From the NCBI RefSeq assembly GCF_014696355.1, contig NZ_JACJQA010000014.1:1-64000 (forward strand): 64,000 bases of DNA, given 5' to 3'. Of this stretch, positions 34,335 through 43,240 are shown one piece after another. Position 1 is the stretch's first letter; every line of letters starts with the position of its first letter. A model generated the notes under the pieces. It ran no database searches, was not told where the DNA came from, and worked only from the letters and a program-made list of their open reading frames with translations. Source of the DNA: Pseudanabaena sp. FACHB-1998. Its GTDB lineage: Bacteria; Cyanobacteriota; Cyanobacteriia; Pseudanabaenales; Pseudanabaenaceae. Both the position numbers and the translations under genes were made by a program.

Positions 34335-36086
34335 ATGCAATCCCCATTCCCCCAAGGTTTTGTTCTTAAAGGTCGCTATGCTATCCGCTCAACGATTGGA
34401 CAGGGTGGTATGGGGCGCACTTATCTAGCGCAAGATCTAGAGCGCTTTAATGAGACTTGTGTACTTAAGGAATTTATTCCTCCCCAAGATTCCCTAGAGG
34501 TATCGGAAAAAGCGAAGGAATTATTTCGGCGTGAAGCCTCGGTACTCTATCAAATTCGCCATCCTCAAGTGCCAGATTTCCGCGCTACCTTTGAGTCAGA
34601 GGGAAGGCTACTCTTAGTTCAAGACTATGTAGAAGGCAAAAATTATCGCAATTTGCTGCTCGATCGCCTCAAGACTGGACAAACCTTTTCGGAGAATGAA
34701 ATTTTTGCCTTGATGCAGCAGCTTTTACCAGTGCTGAGTTATTTGCATGGTCACAATATTATTCACCGCGATATTTCGCCTGAAAACTTGATGTTGCGAT
34801 CGCAGGATAATTTACCTGTGCTGATTGATTTTGGAGTCGTGCAAGAAACCAATGCCAAACTCAATTCACAAATGGGAATTCCTGCCTCAACGGTTGCAGG
34901 TAAAGCAGGCTATGCGCCCCCAGAGCAGTTACAGTCGGGCAATGCCTATGCCAATAGCGATCTCTATGCCCTTGCCGTAACTTCCATCGTGCTGATGACG
35001 GGGCGTGAACCCTCAGAACTATTTGACAGCATCAATCTGGCATGGAATTGGCAACAATTTACCAATGTGAATCCAGCCTTTGCCAGAGTGATCAATCAAA
35101 TGCTGAGCTATAAACCCACTAATCGCTATCGGTCAGCAGATGAAGTGATGCAGGCTTTACAGGTTGCTCAAGCTTCTTTTTCAGGGGCAAAAACCTATGC
35201 GGTAGGTCGCCAAGTGCCTTCCACGGTGGCAGCAAATATCCCGCAGCGTACTGTCGTAGCGGGCGCAAACATGCGTCCACCTGCCAATTATGCCAATAAT
35301 CCACCTCGCAGCACCAGTACTAATAATAGGGGTGGCGTGAACTGGTTTCTGGGAGTTTTGATTATTTTGATCGCTGGTGTTGGTTCGTGGGCGGTTACAT
35401 CTATGTTTTTTGGACGTAATCGCGTAGCCTCAAATCCCACCGAGACAGCGATCGCTTCGCCAAGTAGCACCCCTAGCGCCACGAGCGTTACTAACATCAA
35501 TACCAGCATCGAACTTCGCAATGTTCGAGAAGGATTAGAGCGCGGTACTATTTCCGAAAAAATTGCGCCCGGTCAAGTGGTGAATGTGCGCGTCAATGGC
35601 GACAGAGAGCAATTGCTAACGGTATCCCTCACTGGTGCAGATCTGAAAATGACGATCGAAACCGATGAACAAGTGGGGCTTGACCGTAGGGCGATCGATA
35701 ATGCGACGGGTTACTGGCAAGGTCGATTAAAAAAGGATGGCGTATATTACATCAAGGTCAAAACTACGGGTTCTGGTGAAACGAATTACAAATTAGATGT
35801 GCAATTAGAGACTCCTGCTAGACCTCAGCCCGCAACCACTAGAATCCCAACCCCAACCCCTTCGCTAAAGCTCACACCTTTGCCATCTCCCAGCGAGCAA
35901 CCAACAGTTAGCCCGACTACTGATCCAACTACTAGCCCCATTCCTACGAGTCCTCCGCGATCGCCTGATCCTACTAATAACCCTAACCCTACCGAAAATC
36001 CCACCACTGCACCCACTCCTACGGATGCACCCCGACCAAATCCGACTTCTAGCCCTAATCAACCATCTAATAACCTCAATTTCTAA
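34335..36086 (+). CDS. Serine/threonine protein kinase with one membrane helix
   Basis: 583 residues. The kinase domain (about 10-275) has the Gly loop IGQGGMGRTYLA, the lysine in VLKEF, catalytic loop HRDISPENLML, DFG and an APPEQ P+1 site, so it should be active. A membrane helix follows at about 336-356. The outer part has a beta-sandwich resembling a PPC domain (LRNVREGLERGTISEKI, YYIKVKTTGSGETNY), then a Pro/Thr/Ser-rich tail of about 80 residues. Orientation suggests a cytoplasmic kinase and periplasmic sensor. Target unknown. Confidence 0.9.
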   Translation: MQSPFPQGFVLKGRYAIRSTIGQGGMGRTYLAQDLERFNETCVLKEFIPPQDSLEVSEKAKELFRREASVLYQIRHPQVPDFRATFESEGRLLLVQDYVEGKNYRNLLLDRLKTGQTFSENEIFALMQQLLPVLSYLHGHNIIHRDISPENLMLRSQDNLPVLIDFGVVQETNAKLNSQMGIPASTVAGKAGYAPPEQLQSGNAYANSDLYALAVTSIVLMTGREPSELFDSINLAWNWQQFTNVNPAFARVINQMLSYKPTNRYRSADEVMQALQVAQASFSGAKTYAVGRQVPSTVAANIPQRTVVAGANMRPPANYANNPPRSTSTNNRGGVNWFLGVLIILIAGVGSWAVTSMFFGRNRVASNPTETAIASPSSTPSATSVTNINTSIELRNVREGLERGTISEKIAPGQVVNVRVNGDREQLLTVSLTGADLKMTIETDEQVGLDRRAIDNATGYWQGRLKKDGVYYIKVKTTGSGETNYKLDVQLETPARPQPATTRIPTPTPSLKLTPLPSPSEQPTVSPTTDPTTSPIPTSPPRSPDPTNNPNPTENPTTAPTPTDAPRPNPTSSPNQPSNNLNF

Positions 36087-36102
36087 TCCCAAATCTCCAA
36101 AA

Positions 36103-36133
36103 GAGAGTTGTGGTGCTTTGCACCACAACTCTC
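36103..36133 (+). terminator. Hairpin after the kinase gene
   Basis: GAGAGTTGTGGTGC-TTT-GCACCACAACTCTC, perfect 14-bp stem. Confidence 0.65.
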
Positions 36134-36165
36134 CCGACATCCCACGACAATAACTAAGCTGCAAA

Positions 36166-36603
36166 ATGCAAATCGTAGAAATTAAATTTCAAAAGCTCCA
36201 TCCCGATGCTCAAATTCCTAGCTATGCCCATGTAGGCGATGCAGGAGCCGATGTTTATTCCGTTGCGGAACTAACTCTAGAACCTTTAAACAGAGCCGCC
36301 ATTCCCACGGGCTTAGCCGTCGATATTCCCATTGGCTACGAGTTACAAGTTCGTCCGAAAAGTGGACTTGCCCTCAAGCATGGAATTTCAGTTTTAAATT
36401 CTCCCGGAACTGTGGATGCGGGTTATCGGGGTGAAATTCAAATAATTGTAATTAATCTAGGAACTGAAGCCTATACCTTCAGTAAGGGGCAGAAGATCGC
36501 TCAATTAGTTTTAAAGCCTGTCGTTCAAGCAAATTATATCGAAGGTGAGTTAGGAAGTAGCGATCGCGGAACAGGCGGATTTGGAAGTACTGGGTTGCAC
36601 TAA
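36166..36603 (+). CDS. dut: dUTP diphosphatase
   Basis: Hydrolyses dUTP to dUMP, keeping uracil out of DNA and feeding thymidylate synthesis. 145 residues, trimeric type, with all five motifs: GDAGADVYS, RPKSGLAL, GTVDAGYRGEI, GQKIAQLVL and the C-terminal GSSDRGTGGFGSTG. Start ATG 36166. Confidence 0.96.
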   Translation: MQIVEIKFQKLHPDAQIPSYAHVGDAGADVYSVAELTLEPLNRAAIPTGLAVDIPIGYELQVRPKSGLALKHGISVLNSPGTVDAGYRGEIQIIVINLGTEAYTFSKGQKIAQLVLKPVVQANYIEGELGSSDRGTGGFGSTGLH

Positions 36604-36606
36604 AAC

Positions 36607-36643
36607 TAATAGAAAGGGTTCGCAACGCGAACCCTTTCTATTA
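36607..36643. terminator. Bidirectional terminator between dut and rpaB
   Basis: TAATAGAAAGGGTTCGC-AAC-GCGAACCCTTTCTATTA. The right arm includes the rpaB stop region. Confidence 0.8.
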
Positions 36644-37378
36644 AGATTGTTTTGCTTCTGAGCCATCAATGATGCGCTGAAACAGATAACCCGTCCCCCG
36701 CGCCGTCAAAATTAGCTCAGGATTACTAGGATCTTCTTCGAGCTTGGCACGTAGGCGCGAGATATGCACATCAACAACGCGAGTATCCACATGACGCTCT
36801 GGAGTATAGCCCCATACCTCTTGCAAAATTTCAGCTCTCGAAAAAGCCTCACCCGATCGCCCAACCAAAAGCTCCAACAAGCTAAACTCCATACCCGTTA
36901 AGCGAATACGCTCATCGGATTTATAGACTTGACGCTTATTGGTATCAATTTTGATCGTATTAATATGAATCACACCAGAACTGGGGATACCTGATGTGCC
37001 ATTGCGATCAAAGCGGCGCAAAACTGAACGAATTCGAGCTTCTAATTCCTTGGGAGAAAATGGCTTAACCACGTAATCATCTGCACCCAATTCCAAGCCC
37101 GTAATGCGATCGGCGACATCACCTAAAGCTGTCAACATAATGATCGGAATATCAGATTCCTTGCGTAGCTCCTGACATACCCCGTAGCCGTCGAGCTTTG
37201 GCATCATTACATCAAGAACCACCAAATCAGGATTTTCTTTATGAAAAACTTCGATCGCTTCTTCGCCATCTGCGGCGGTGACCACCTCGTAACCGATCAT
37301 CGAGAGACGTGTTTCCAGAATCCGACGAATACTTGCTTCGTCGTCCACAACTAGGATTTTTTCCTTATGGTTTTCCAA
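36641..37378 (-). CDS. rpaB: Response regulator RpaB
   Basis: OmpR-type regulator, essential in several cyanobacteria, that controls photosystem and high-light genes with the kinase NblS/Hik33. 245 residues. The receiver has the acidic pair in VVDDEAS, phospho-acceptor Asp in VVLDVMMPKLDG, the Thr in MLTALGD and Lys in VVKPFSP. The winged-helix domain has GMEFSLLELLVGR, EVWGY, RHVDTRVVDVHISRLR and GTGYLF. The start is TTG 37378, as a stop lies three codons upstream. It is divergent from a high-light-inducible gene with HLR1-like half-sites between. Confidence 0.93.
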   Translation of the reverse strand: MENHKEKILVVDDEASIRRILETRLSMIGYEVVTAADGEEAIEVFHKENPDLVVLDVMMPKLDGYGVCQELRKESDIPIIMLTALGDVADRITGLELGADDYVVKPFSPKELEARIRSVLRRFDRNGTSGIPSSGVIHINTIKIDTNKRQVYKSDERIRLTGMEFSLLELLVGRSGEAFSRAEILQEVWGYTPERHVDTRVVDVHISRLRAKLEEDPSNPELILTARGTGYLFQRIIDGSEAKQS

Positions 37379-37383
37379 GCCAG

Positions 37384-37478
37384 TTTACACTCCATTATGT
37401 TGCTAGCTGCAATTCAGTAAAATTTTATGATTTTACATATTTATTTAACTAAGTTTACAAGAAATCGGTCGTTACAAT
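37384..37478. promoter_or_regulatory. HLR1-like half-sites between rpaB and hli
   Basis: RpaB binds direct repeats of [GT]TTACA[AT][AT]. Two octamers here fit fully: TTTACATA (37432-37439) and GTTACAAT (37471-37478). Two more have one mismatch: TTTACACT (37384-37391) and TTTACAAG (37454-37461). Spacing is not the standard 2 bp between halves. Binding is an inference. Confidence 0.5.
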
Positions 37479-37510
37479 CCGAAAACAAAACTTAAAAAAT
37501 CAAAATCAAA

Positions 37511-37550
37511 GAGAGGAAGGGTGGTGCGAAGCGCCGCCATTATTCTCTTC
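37511..37550. repeat. Imperfect palindrome in the hli leader
   Basis: GAGAGGAAGGGTGGTGC around GAAGC and GCCGCCATTATTCTCTT, with several mismatches, about 95 bp before the hli start. Confidence 0.5.
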
Positions 37551-37643
37551 GGTTTTATGTACCGTCTACAAAGCTAAAGATCGCTTTTACTCTATGGGGT
37601 AGAATTGTATTAAGTTTTATGCAAAACAAGGACTTTTTTGATC

Positions 37644-37817
37644 ATGACTGAACCAAATCAAGTGCCACAGGCCGCCGACCCCAAAATGGGATTCAATACC
37701 TATGCAGAGCGCTTAAATGGTCGTGCTGCAATGATTGGATTTATTCTTGCGGTAGGGATCGAATTTATTACTGGCAAAGGGCTTTTGGCTTGGCTGGGTC
37801 TCATTGATATTAGCTAG
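37644..37817 (+). CDS. hli: High-light-inducible protein (one-helix Hli/Scp)
   Basis: 57 residues from ATG 37644 (MTEPNQVPQAADPKMGFNTY...). One membrane helix carries the chlorophyll-binding signature ERLNGRAAMIGFILAVGIE (22-40), the ExxNxRxAMIG motif shared with plant light-harvesting proteins. Such proteins bind chlorophyll and carotenoid near photosystem II and are induced by strong light. It is divergent from rpaB, the regulator known to control hli genes. Confidence 0.93.
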   Translation: MTEPNQVPQAADPKMGFNTYAERLNGRAAMIGFILAVGIEFITGKGLLAWLGLIDIS

Positions 37818-37829
37818 ACCCTTAATTAA

Positions 37830-37921
37830 GTAGTTAGGCATAATTAAAAACCAAAACCTGTGGCGCAAACTTTGAGTGCGCCACAGGCTTTGGTTCTGGG
37901 TTTTTAATTATGCCCAGCTAC
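37830..37921 (+). repeat. Long foldback after hli, about 40-bp imperfect arms
   Basis: GTAGTTAGGCATAATTAAAA to GGCGCA, then TGCGCCACAGG to GCCCAGCTAC. The core resembles the foldback at 8051-8152 (AACCTG[CT]GGCGCA). It probably also ends hli transcription. Confidence 0.75.
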
Positions 37922-38021
37922 TTATCAGAGATAAGAAAATTTTCGATGAAGCGGCGAAACCACACCATCGAAAATCGCATTCTTTTAAAGAATATTTTTT
38001 AGTTGTTTTTCAAAACCTTCT

Positions 38022-38501
38022 ATGGCATCTGGCAAAATCGGGAACTCTCTCTTTTGGATTGCGGCAACTTTGGGATTAGTTCTCGATCAAGCCTCCAAGT
38101 ATTTAGCAGTTCAATACCTCAAAGAATGGCGCTCTGTTCCATTGATTGATGGAGTCTTTCACTTGACCTATGCAACTAATACTGGCGCAGCCTTTAGCCT
38201 GTTTAGCGGACAAATTGATTGGCTCAAGTGGGTATCTATGATTGTGAGCTTAGGCTTAGTTGGCTTTGGCATATTTAGCAAAAATCTCAATCGTTGGGAA
38301 CAGTTGGGCTATGGCTGCATTTTAGCGGGAGCCGCAGGTAATGGCATCGATCGCTTTGTGGCGGGATATGTAGTGGACTTTATTGATGTGCGAATCATTC
38401 GCTTTGCAATTTTTAATATCGCTGATGTGGCGATCAATGTCGGTCTAGCTTGTTTAGCGATCGCCGTTTTATTTGTAAGCCAACCAGTACGCAAAAAATG
38501 A
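38022..38501 (+). CDS. lspA: Lipoprotein signal peptidase (signal peptidase II)
   Basis: Cleaves prolipoproteins after diacylglyceryl transfer. 159 residues with four membrane helices. The family blocks are DQASKYLA, TNTGAAFSLFSG, GAAGNGIDRFVAGYVVDFID (catalytic Asp) and FNIADVAINVG (second catalytic Asp). Start ATG 38022. The stop codon abuts a perfect 57-bp palindrome. Confidence 0.96.
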   Translation: MASGKIGNSLFWIAATLGLVLDQASKYLAVQYLKEWRSVPLIDGVFHLTYATNTGAAFSLFSGQIDWLKWVSMIVSLGLVGFGIFSKNLNRWEQLGYGCILAGAAGNGIDRFVAGYVVDFIDVRIIRFAIFNIADVAINVGLACLAIAVLFVSQPVRKK

Positions 38502-38557
38502 TCCATAACCCATATTGGAAGAATGGCTTCGCCATTCTTCCAATATGGGTTATGGAT
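38501..38557 (+). terminator. Perfect 57-bp palindrome after lspA
   Basis: ATCCATAACCCATATTGGAA with GAATGGC-TTC-GCCATTC and the complement; 27-bp arms starting on the last base of the stop codon. Confidence 0.85.
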
Positions 38558-38585
38558 TGCATCTTAATTTAGGAGACAAGACAGC

Positions 38586-39239
38586 ATGGCAAATTCCCCA
38601 AAAAACTCTCCCAAGATCGTAGTTGTAACCAATGGCAAGGGAGGAGTCGGCAAGACTACTACAACGATCGCCTTGGCAGGAATATTAGCTCAAGACGCAA
38701 AAGTATTAGTAGTTGATGCAGACATACAGGGAAGTTTGTCTTGGTGGGTAGGACGGGGCAATCAGAATATGGGTTTTGATATTGCTAAGGAAATTGATCC
38801 TACCCATTTAAAAAAATTGCCGAAACTTAGCACTTACGATCTAGTATTGGTAGATACACCGCCTGCCCTACATTCCCATGCCCTTGCGACAGTTGTGGCG
38901 ATCGCTGACTATTTGGTTTTGCCCAGTCCACCAGCACCAATGGACTTAACTGCCCTGATCGAAACTGTCAAAAGTACTGTGCGTCCCGCCCAAGTACCCC
39001 ATCGAGTTTTGTTGACCCGTGTTGATCCCCGATGTCTTAATGAGGCTTTAGAAGCGCAAAATACTTTGCAAGAGGTGGGAGTACCTGTCTTTCATGCCTT
39101 TGTGAGAGCTTATAAAGCCCATGAACGTGCAGCTTTGGAAGGGAAATTAGTAACGGAATGGAAGGGTAAAAATGCAAGAGAAGCAGAAGCTGATTATCGA
39201 CGAGTCGTTGATGAATTAAGGCGAGATATTCTCAAATGA
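38586..39239 (+). CDS. ParA-family ATPase, candidate McdA (type 2)
   Basis: 217 residues, a complete small ParA/MinD ATPase. The P loop is KGGVGKT (18-24) with the deviant Walker A lysine, then VVDADIQGSLSWW and VLVDTPPALHS. Ribosome site TAGGAGAC precedes ATG 38586. It is followed 70 bp later by a coiled-coil protein ending NIGWMD. In cyanobacteria such a ParA with a disordered, coiled-coil partner bearing a C-terminal tryptophan is the pattern of McdA/McdB, which space carboxysomes along the nucleoid. The ParA family is sure; the McdA role is inferred from the pair. A DNA-partition ATPase is the main alternative. Confidence 0.7.
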   Translation: MANSPKNSPKIVVVTNGKGGVGKTTTTIALAGILAQDAKVLVVDADIQGSLSWWVGRGNQNMGFDIAKEIDPTHLKKLPKLSTYDLVLVDTPPALHSHALATVVAIADYLVLPSPPAPMDLTALIETVKSTVRPAQVPHRVLLTRVDPRCLNEALEAQNTLQEVGVPVFHAFVRAYKAHERAALEGKLVTEWKGKNAREAEADYRRVVDELRRDILK

Positions 39240-39244
39240 TTAAA

Positions 39245-39275
39245 CTTTGAAGCTGGCAAAGCCAGCTTCTTCAAA
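39245..39275 (+). terminator. Short hairpin between the ParA and coiled-coil genes
   Basis: TTTGAAGCTGGC-AAA-GCCAGCTTCTTCAAA. It could lower expression of the second gene relative to the first, or be a repeat. Confidence 0.5.
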
Positions 39276-39309
39276 CCTTTACTAACCCAATTAAAACTCA
39301 ATTAATACT

Positions 39310-39963
39310 ATGTCTACTAAAAAGAAAGTTGGAATTTCCGATTTACTGCGCGATGAAGCCCAAAAAGGATCGGATTCCGCGATCGCTCCCGAAAATACTG
39401 ATAAAACCATTGAAGTAAAAGCAGAAATTGTCACTGATACTGTTAGCAAAGCGCCCAGTCAATCTGTCACTAGTCAAGCTCTTATGAGTGCTGAAGATAG
39501 AAACTCTAAAGCTAAAATTGCTTCCCTAGAATTAGCTTTGACCCAATCTCAACAGAAAGAAACTGAACTTTTGCAGACAATTACCGATTTGCAGAAGGAC
39601 TTGAAATTCAGTCAAACTAATATGGAACTTTTGCAAAAATCTTTAGCGGCGATCGAAAGTCTCAAAAGTGAATTAGATCAGCAACTAGTAGAAGTGAAGC
39701 GTGATAATTTGCGCCTTGCGGAAGCTAATATTCAACTCTCAGAACAACTTAAGTCCCTAGAGACAGTCCAAGCGCCCGAAGTCGTCGCACCAACTTCCTC
39801 ACAGTTGGTATCCCAAAATCCTCAAAACAATCGCGCTACCCCTCGCAAGCAACCCGTAGAACAGCCCTATCCTCAGCGCGATCGCAATCCCTACCATCGC
39901 CCCACAGGTTCTAATGAACAGTTACAAAAGATAAACAATAAAAATATTGGATGGATGGATTAA
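39310..39963 (+). CDS. Coiled-coil protein, candidate McdB (type 2)
   Basis: 217 residues in three parts: a basic, disordered N-terminus (MSTKKKVGISDLLRDEAQK), a Gln/Glu/Lys/Leu-rich coiled coil (about 75-155) and a polar Pro/Gln/Arg-rich tail that ends KNIGWMD with Trp at 215. Disorder, Gln-rich coiled coil and a near-terminal tryptophan are the described features of McdB, the carboxysome adaptor for the ParA-type McdA. No carboxysome genes are in the window, which is usual for many McdAB loci. The call is inference. Confidence 0.55.
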   Translation: MSTKKKVGISDLLRDEAQKGSDSAIAPENTDKTIEVKAEIVTDTVSKAPSQSVTSQALMSAEDRNSKAKIASLELALTQSQQKETELLQTITDLQKDLKFSQTNMELLQKSLAAIESLKSELDQQLVEVKRDNLRLAEANIQLSEQLKSLETVQAPEVVAPTSSQLVSQNPQNNRATPRKQPVEQPYPQRDRNPYHRPTGSNEQLQKINNKNIGWMD

Positions 39964-40001
39964 TCCTGAAGGCGATCGCCTTGAGTTCTATTTTGTACCT
40001 T

Positions 40002-40123
40002 TATACCAATTCACGAAAACATGCCAATACTTTTGTAAATTAAAACCCAAACCCCGTAAGGGTTTTAAAAACCAGCTAAGTTTTGCAAAAGCTTGCGAAG
40101 TAAGCTCTTGCAAAACTTAGCTG
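40002..40123. repeat. Family C copy followed by a palindrome
   Basis: TATACCAATTCACGAAAACA and AAAACCCAAACCCCGTAAGG resemble family C, and CAGCTAAGTTTTGCAA... with its complement (40073-40123) forms a stem next to the mutS end. Confidence 0.65.
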
Positions 40124-40162
40124 TACTACCCAAAGCCGAAATAGTTTGATTCCAATCTATTC

Positions 40163-42868
40163 CTATTCGTTGGGGGAGAGGGGCGGATCGAAAATAGTCA
40201 TTTGAGCTTTTTGAAGTAAATCTTTGGATGATTTAAGAGGAGAATTATCAGAGCGATCGCCTAGGTTACTAGACTTACTGGACTTATTGTGAGAACCGCC
40301 CGATCTCAAGCCTGTGGCAATATGGCTATTTTTGGCAATTTGTTCTAATACTTGCTTGGCGCGACTAATTACACTGGGCGGCAAACCTGCCAAGCGTCCC
40401 ACCTCGATGCCATAGGAACGATCCGCACCACCCTCTTGAACTTGGTGCAAGAAAATTATTTCATCTTCTAATTCCTTAACCGTGACTTGGAAATTAGCCA
40501 CATTAGGAAGCAGACTCGCCAGTTCATTCAGTTCATGATAATGGGTGGCGAATATGCCCCTAGCCTTGATGTTATTGGCTATATATTCCGCAACTGACCA
40601 TGCGATCGCCATGCCATCAAAGGTGGAAGTTCCGCGCCCAATTTCATCAAGAAGTACGAGGGAATTCTCTTTAGCATGGTTGAGAATATTCGCGGTTTCA
40701 TTCATTTCCACCATAAAAGTCGATTGCCCTGTGGCTAAGTCATCGACCGCACCAACGCGGGTAAAAATGCGATCACATATGCCCAAAGTTGCCGACTCCG
40801 CAGGGACAAAGCTACCAACTTGTGCCATTAATTGAATTAGTCCTACTTGGCGCAAATAGATGCTTTTGCCACTCATATTGGGGCCAGTTAGCACGATCAG
40901 ATCGGGGCAAGCAGGAGACTGTTGATCATTACCGAGATAGGTGGAATTGGGAACAAAAAAGCCTGCGGGTAAGGACTGCTCAACAACAGGATGACGACCA
41001 TTATGAATAGAAATGGCGCGATCGCTCTTTACTTCAGGACGGCAATAGTTATAGGTGACGGCAACTTCGGCGAGGCTACATAGCACATCGGCGGCGGCGA
41101 GAGCTGTAGCCAGAGTTCGCATTGGTTCGATATGTTTGGCGGCAAGTAATCTCAATTCCACAAACAGGTCATATTCCAATTGCTTTAATTCACTATCCGC
41201 ATTGAGAATCCTTGTTTCCCGTTCTTTCAATTCAGGCGTAATATAGCGCTCTTCATTAGTCAGAGTTTGCTTGCGGATATAGTCGGCGGGAGCCTGTTCA
41301 CTTTTACCGCGAGAAATGCTGATGTAATAGCCAAAAGCTTTGCTGAAGCCAACTTTGAGCGTATTAATGCCCGTGCGTTCCTTTTCCTGTTTCTCAAAGG
41401 CTGCCAACCATTCCACATCATCACGACTCTGTTGACGCAGATGATCTAATTGTTCATTTACTCCCGACCGAATAATATTTCCTTCTGTGATATAAATTGG
41501 CGGCTCTTCCACTAAAGTTTTTTGCAACTGTGCGCCCAATTGGAGCAGTTCCGATGGCACGGATTGTAGAGCCTTTAAATAGCGGGAGTTGGACTTTGCC
41601 ACAACATCGGCAACATCACGCATTCGATCTAAGGATATCGCTACAGCAATGAGATCTCGTCCATTCGCCGTACCTGCACCAATGCGGCTGCATAGTCTCT
41701 CAATATCATAAATTTGACTTAAACAACTTCTAAGATTCTTGCGGAGAGAATGTTGTTTATATAGTTCGGAAATCGTATCAAGACGTTCGTTAATGGTGGC
41801 AAGATCCTTGAGAGGTTGCAATAGCCAACGCCGCAAAGCACGGCTACCCATGCCCGTTGTCGTTTTATCCAAAGCCCAAAGTAGAGAACTAAAATATGTC
41901 CCATCACGCACGGTTTGAGTAATTTCTAAATTGCGGCGCGTTTGATTATCAAGAATTAAATAATCAGCGATTGCATAGGTGCAAATCCCCTGCAATGGCA
42001 TCTTCACGCTTTTTTGAGTGGATTCTAAATATTCTAAAATCCCCCCTGCGGCTCTAATCGCTAAGGGTAAAGACTGACAGCCAAATCCCTCCAGCGATCG
42101 CACTCGGAATGTATCGATAATCCGCTGTTTGGCTTCAGCTAAGGCAAAGGCAGATTGCGATCGCGGCGTATAGCAAAAGCTTTCAGGCAGAGCGCTAAAG
42201 GGTTCGGGCAAAGATGATTGTTTTTTCTGGGCGATCCCTTCCCAAAAGTCTCCTGCTTTTTCGGCTTTAGAGCCGCGAAATAATTGCGGATTTGGCACAT
42301 CAATGGGAATGAGAACTTCCGCAGGTTGTAAGCGCAATAGTTCTTGAATTAAATGCTCAGTACTATTTAGCTGCGTAACCGCAAATTCGCCTGTGGATAT
42401 ATCAGTATAGGCTAAACCCCAGTTATCACCCCCATTGGCGATCGCTACTAAAAAATTATTTTTCTTCGCCGCCAGCATTCCCTCTTCGATCACGGTTCCG
42501 GGGGTAATTACTCGCGTTACTTCTCGACGCACTAATCCCTGTGCTTCTGAAGCTGCTTCCATTTGATCACAAACAGCGATCGAGTAGCCTTTTTCAACTA
42601 ACTGATTGGCATAGCGATCGAGGGCATGGTGGGGAATCCCTGCCATCGCAATCCGCCCGATCGCCTTACCACCATCGCGCCCCGTGAGGACTAATTCTAA
42701 TTCCCGTGAAATTAGTGCTGCATCCTCAAAAAAAGCCTCGAAGAAATCCCCTAATCGATACAGCATCACCGCATGGGGATACTGCTCCTTCATTTCGATA
42801 TAGTGCTGCATCATCGGTGTAAGGGCAGCGCGATTAATATGAGCCGAGGACAGAACTAATTCAGCCAT
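40163..42868 (-). CDS. mutS: DNA mismatch repair protein MutS
   Basis: Recognises mismatches and starts repair. 901 residues, MutS1 type. N-terminal mismatch-binding domain with [14 protein letters not shown] (the F-x-E wedge replaced by the family's FYE/FFE form), connector, lever and clamp domains. C-terminal ATPase has Walker [10 protein letters not shown], then [11 protein letters not shown]-like [29 protein letters not shown] and FATHYHEL. The C-terminal tail is Ser-rich. Single gene, start ATG 42868. Confidence 0.96.
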   Translation of the reverse strand: MAELVLSSAHINRAALTPMMQHYIEMKEQYPHAVMLYRLGDFFEAFFEDAALISRELELVLTGRDGGKAIGRIAMAGIPHHALDRYANQLVEKGYSIAVCDQMEAASEAQGLVRREVTRVITPGTVIEEGMLAAKKNNFLVAIANGGDNWGLAYTDISTGEFAVTQLNSTEHLIQELLRLQPAEVLIPIDVPNPQLFRGSKAEKAGDFWEGIAQKKQSSLPEPFSALPESFCYTPRSQSAFALAEAKQRIIDTFRVRSLEGFGCQSLPLAIRAAGGILEYLESTQKSVKMPLQGICTYAIADYLILDNQTRRNLEITQTVRDGTYFSSLLWALDKTTTGMGSRALRRWLLQPLKDLATINERLDTISELYKQHSLRKNLRSCLSQIYDIERLCSRIGAGTANGRDLIAVAISLDRMRDVADVVAKSNSRYLKALQSVPSELLQLGAQLQKTLVEEPPIYITEGNIIRSGVNEQLDHLRQQSRDDVEWLAAFEKQEKERTGINTLKVGFSKAFGYYISISRGKSEQAPADYIRKQTLTNEERYITPELKERETRILNADSELKQLEYDLFVELRLLAAKHIEPMRTLATALAAADVLCSLAEVAVTYNYCRPEVKSDRAISIHNGRHPVVEQSLPAGFFVPNSTYLGNDQQSPACPDLIVLTGPNMSGKSIYLRQVGLIQLMAQVGSFVPAESATLGICDRIFTRVGAVDDLATGQSTFMVEMNETANILNHAKENSLVLLDEIGRGTSTFDGMAIAWSVAEYIANNIKARGIFATHYHELNELASLLPNVANFQVTVKELEDEIIFLHQVQEGGADRSYGIEVGRLAGLPPSVISRAKQVLEQIAKNSHIATGLRSGGSHNKSSKSSNLGDRSDNSPLKSSKDLLQKAQMTIFDPPLSPNE

Positions 42869-42904
42869 TAAATTTCAGACAGGAAAGAACATAGGACAAA
42901 GATT

Positions 42905-42950
42905 AGGACTGAAAACTAAAGTAAAAATTTTTACTTTAGTTTTCAGTCCT
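42905..42950. repeat. Perfect 46-bp palindrome without loop
   Basis: AGGACTGAAAACTAAAGTAA with AAA and the exact complement; A/T centre. It lies 37 bp upstream of mutS, where it could block its own leader or regulate it. Confidence 0.85.
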
Positions 42951-43014
42951 GCTGTAAATCTCATTGTAAACGCCTGAGCATTTTTATTTACAGCGCTTTG
43001 TCCTCAAAACTAAA

Positions 43015-43067
43015 CCCAGAAATATTTTGAAAGTATTGCGAAGCAATACTTTCAAAATATTTCTGGG
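43015..43067. repeat. Family B palindrome, 25-bp perfect arms
   Basis: CCCAGAAATATTTTGAAAGT then ATTGC-GAA-GCAAT and the complement. The left flank CAGCGCTTTGTCCTCAAAAC is the family B end. Confidence 0.88.
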
Positions 43068-43240
43068 ACTTACGCGCAGCAAAGTTGCGCTAACAAAAAT
43101 TGCTTCTGTGAAGCCATTAATGCATCAAATGTTTCCGACTTGAGGAAATTTTACATTTATATTTCTCTAAAGACTTGCCTTGTGCTAAGTTGTTAGCCCA
43201 AAAGCAGAAAGCATTTTCATTATTTTGATGGAGTAGATTT

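Larger units (their letters stand above)
42869..43240. other. Gene-free stretch between divergent mutS and argC
   Basis: Contains a perfect 46-bp palindrome (42905-42950), a family B palindrome (43015-43067) and about 170 bp of AT-rich sequence that must hold the argC promoter. No small gene is seen. Confidence 0.7.

Noticed and set aside
37876-38079. Plus-strand frame of 67 residues before lspA
   Set aside because: It starts in the right arm of a foldback and overlaps lspA in another frame, with no ribosome site or family pattern.
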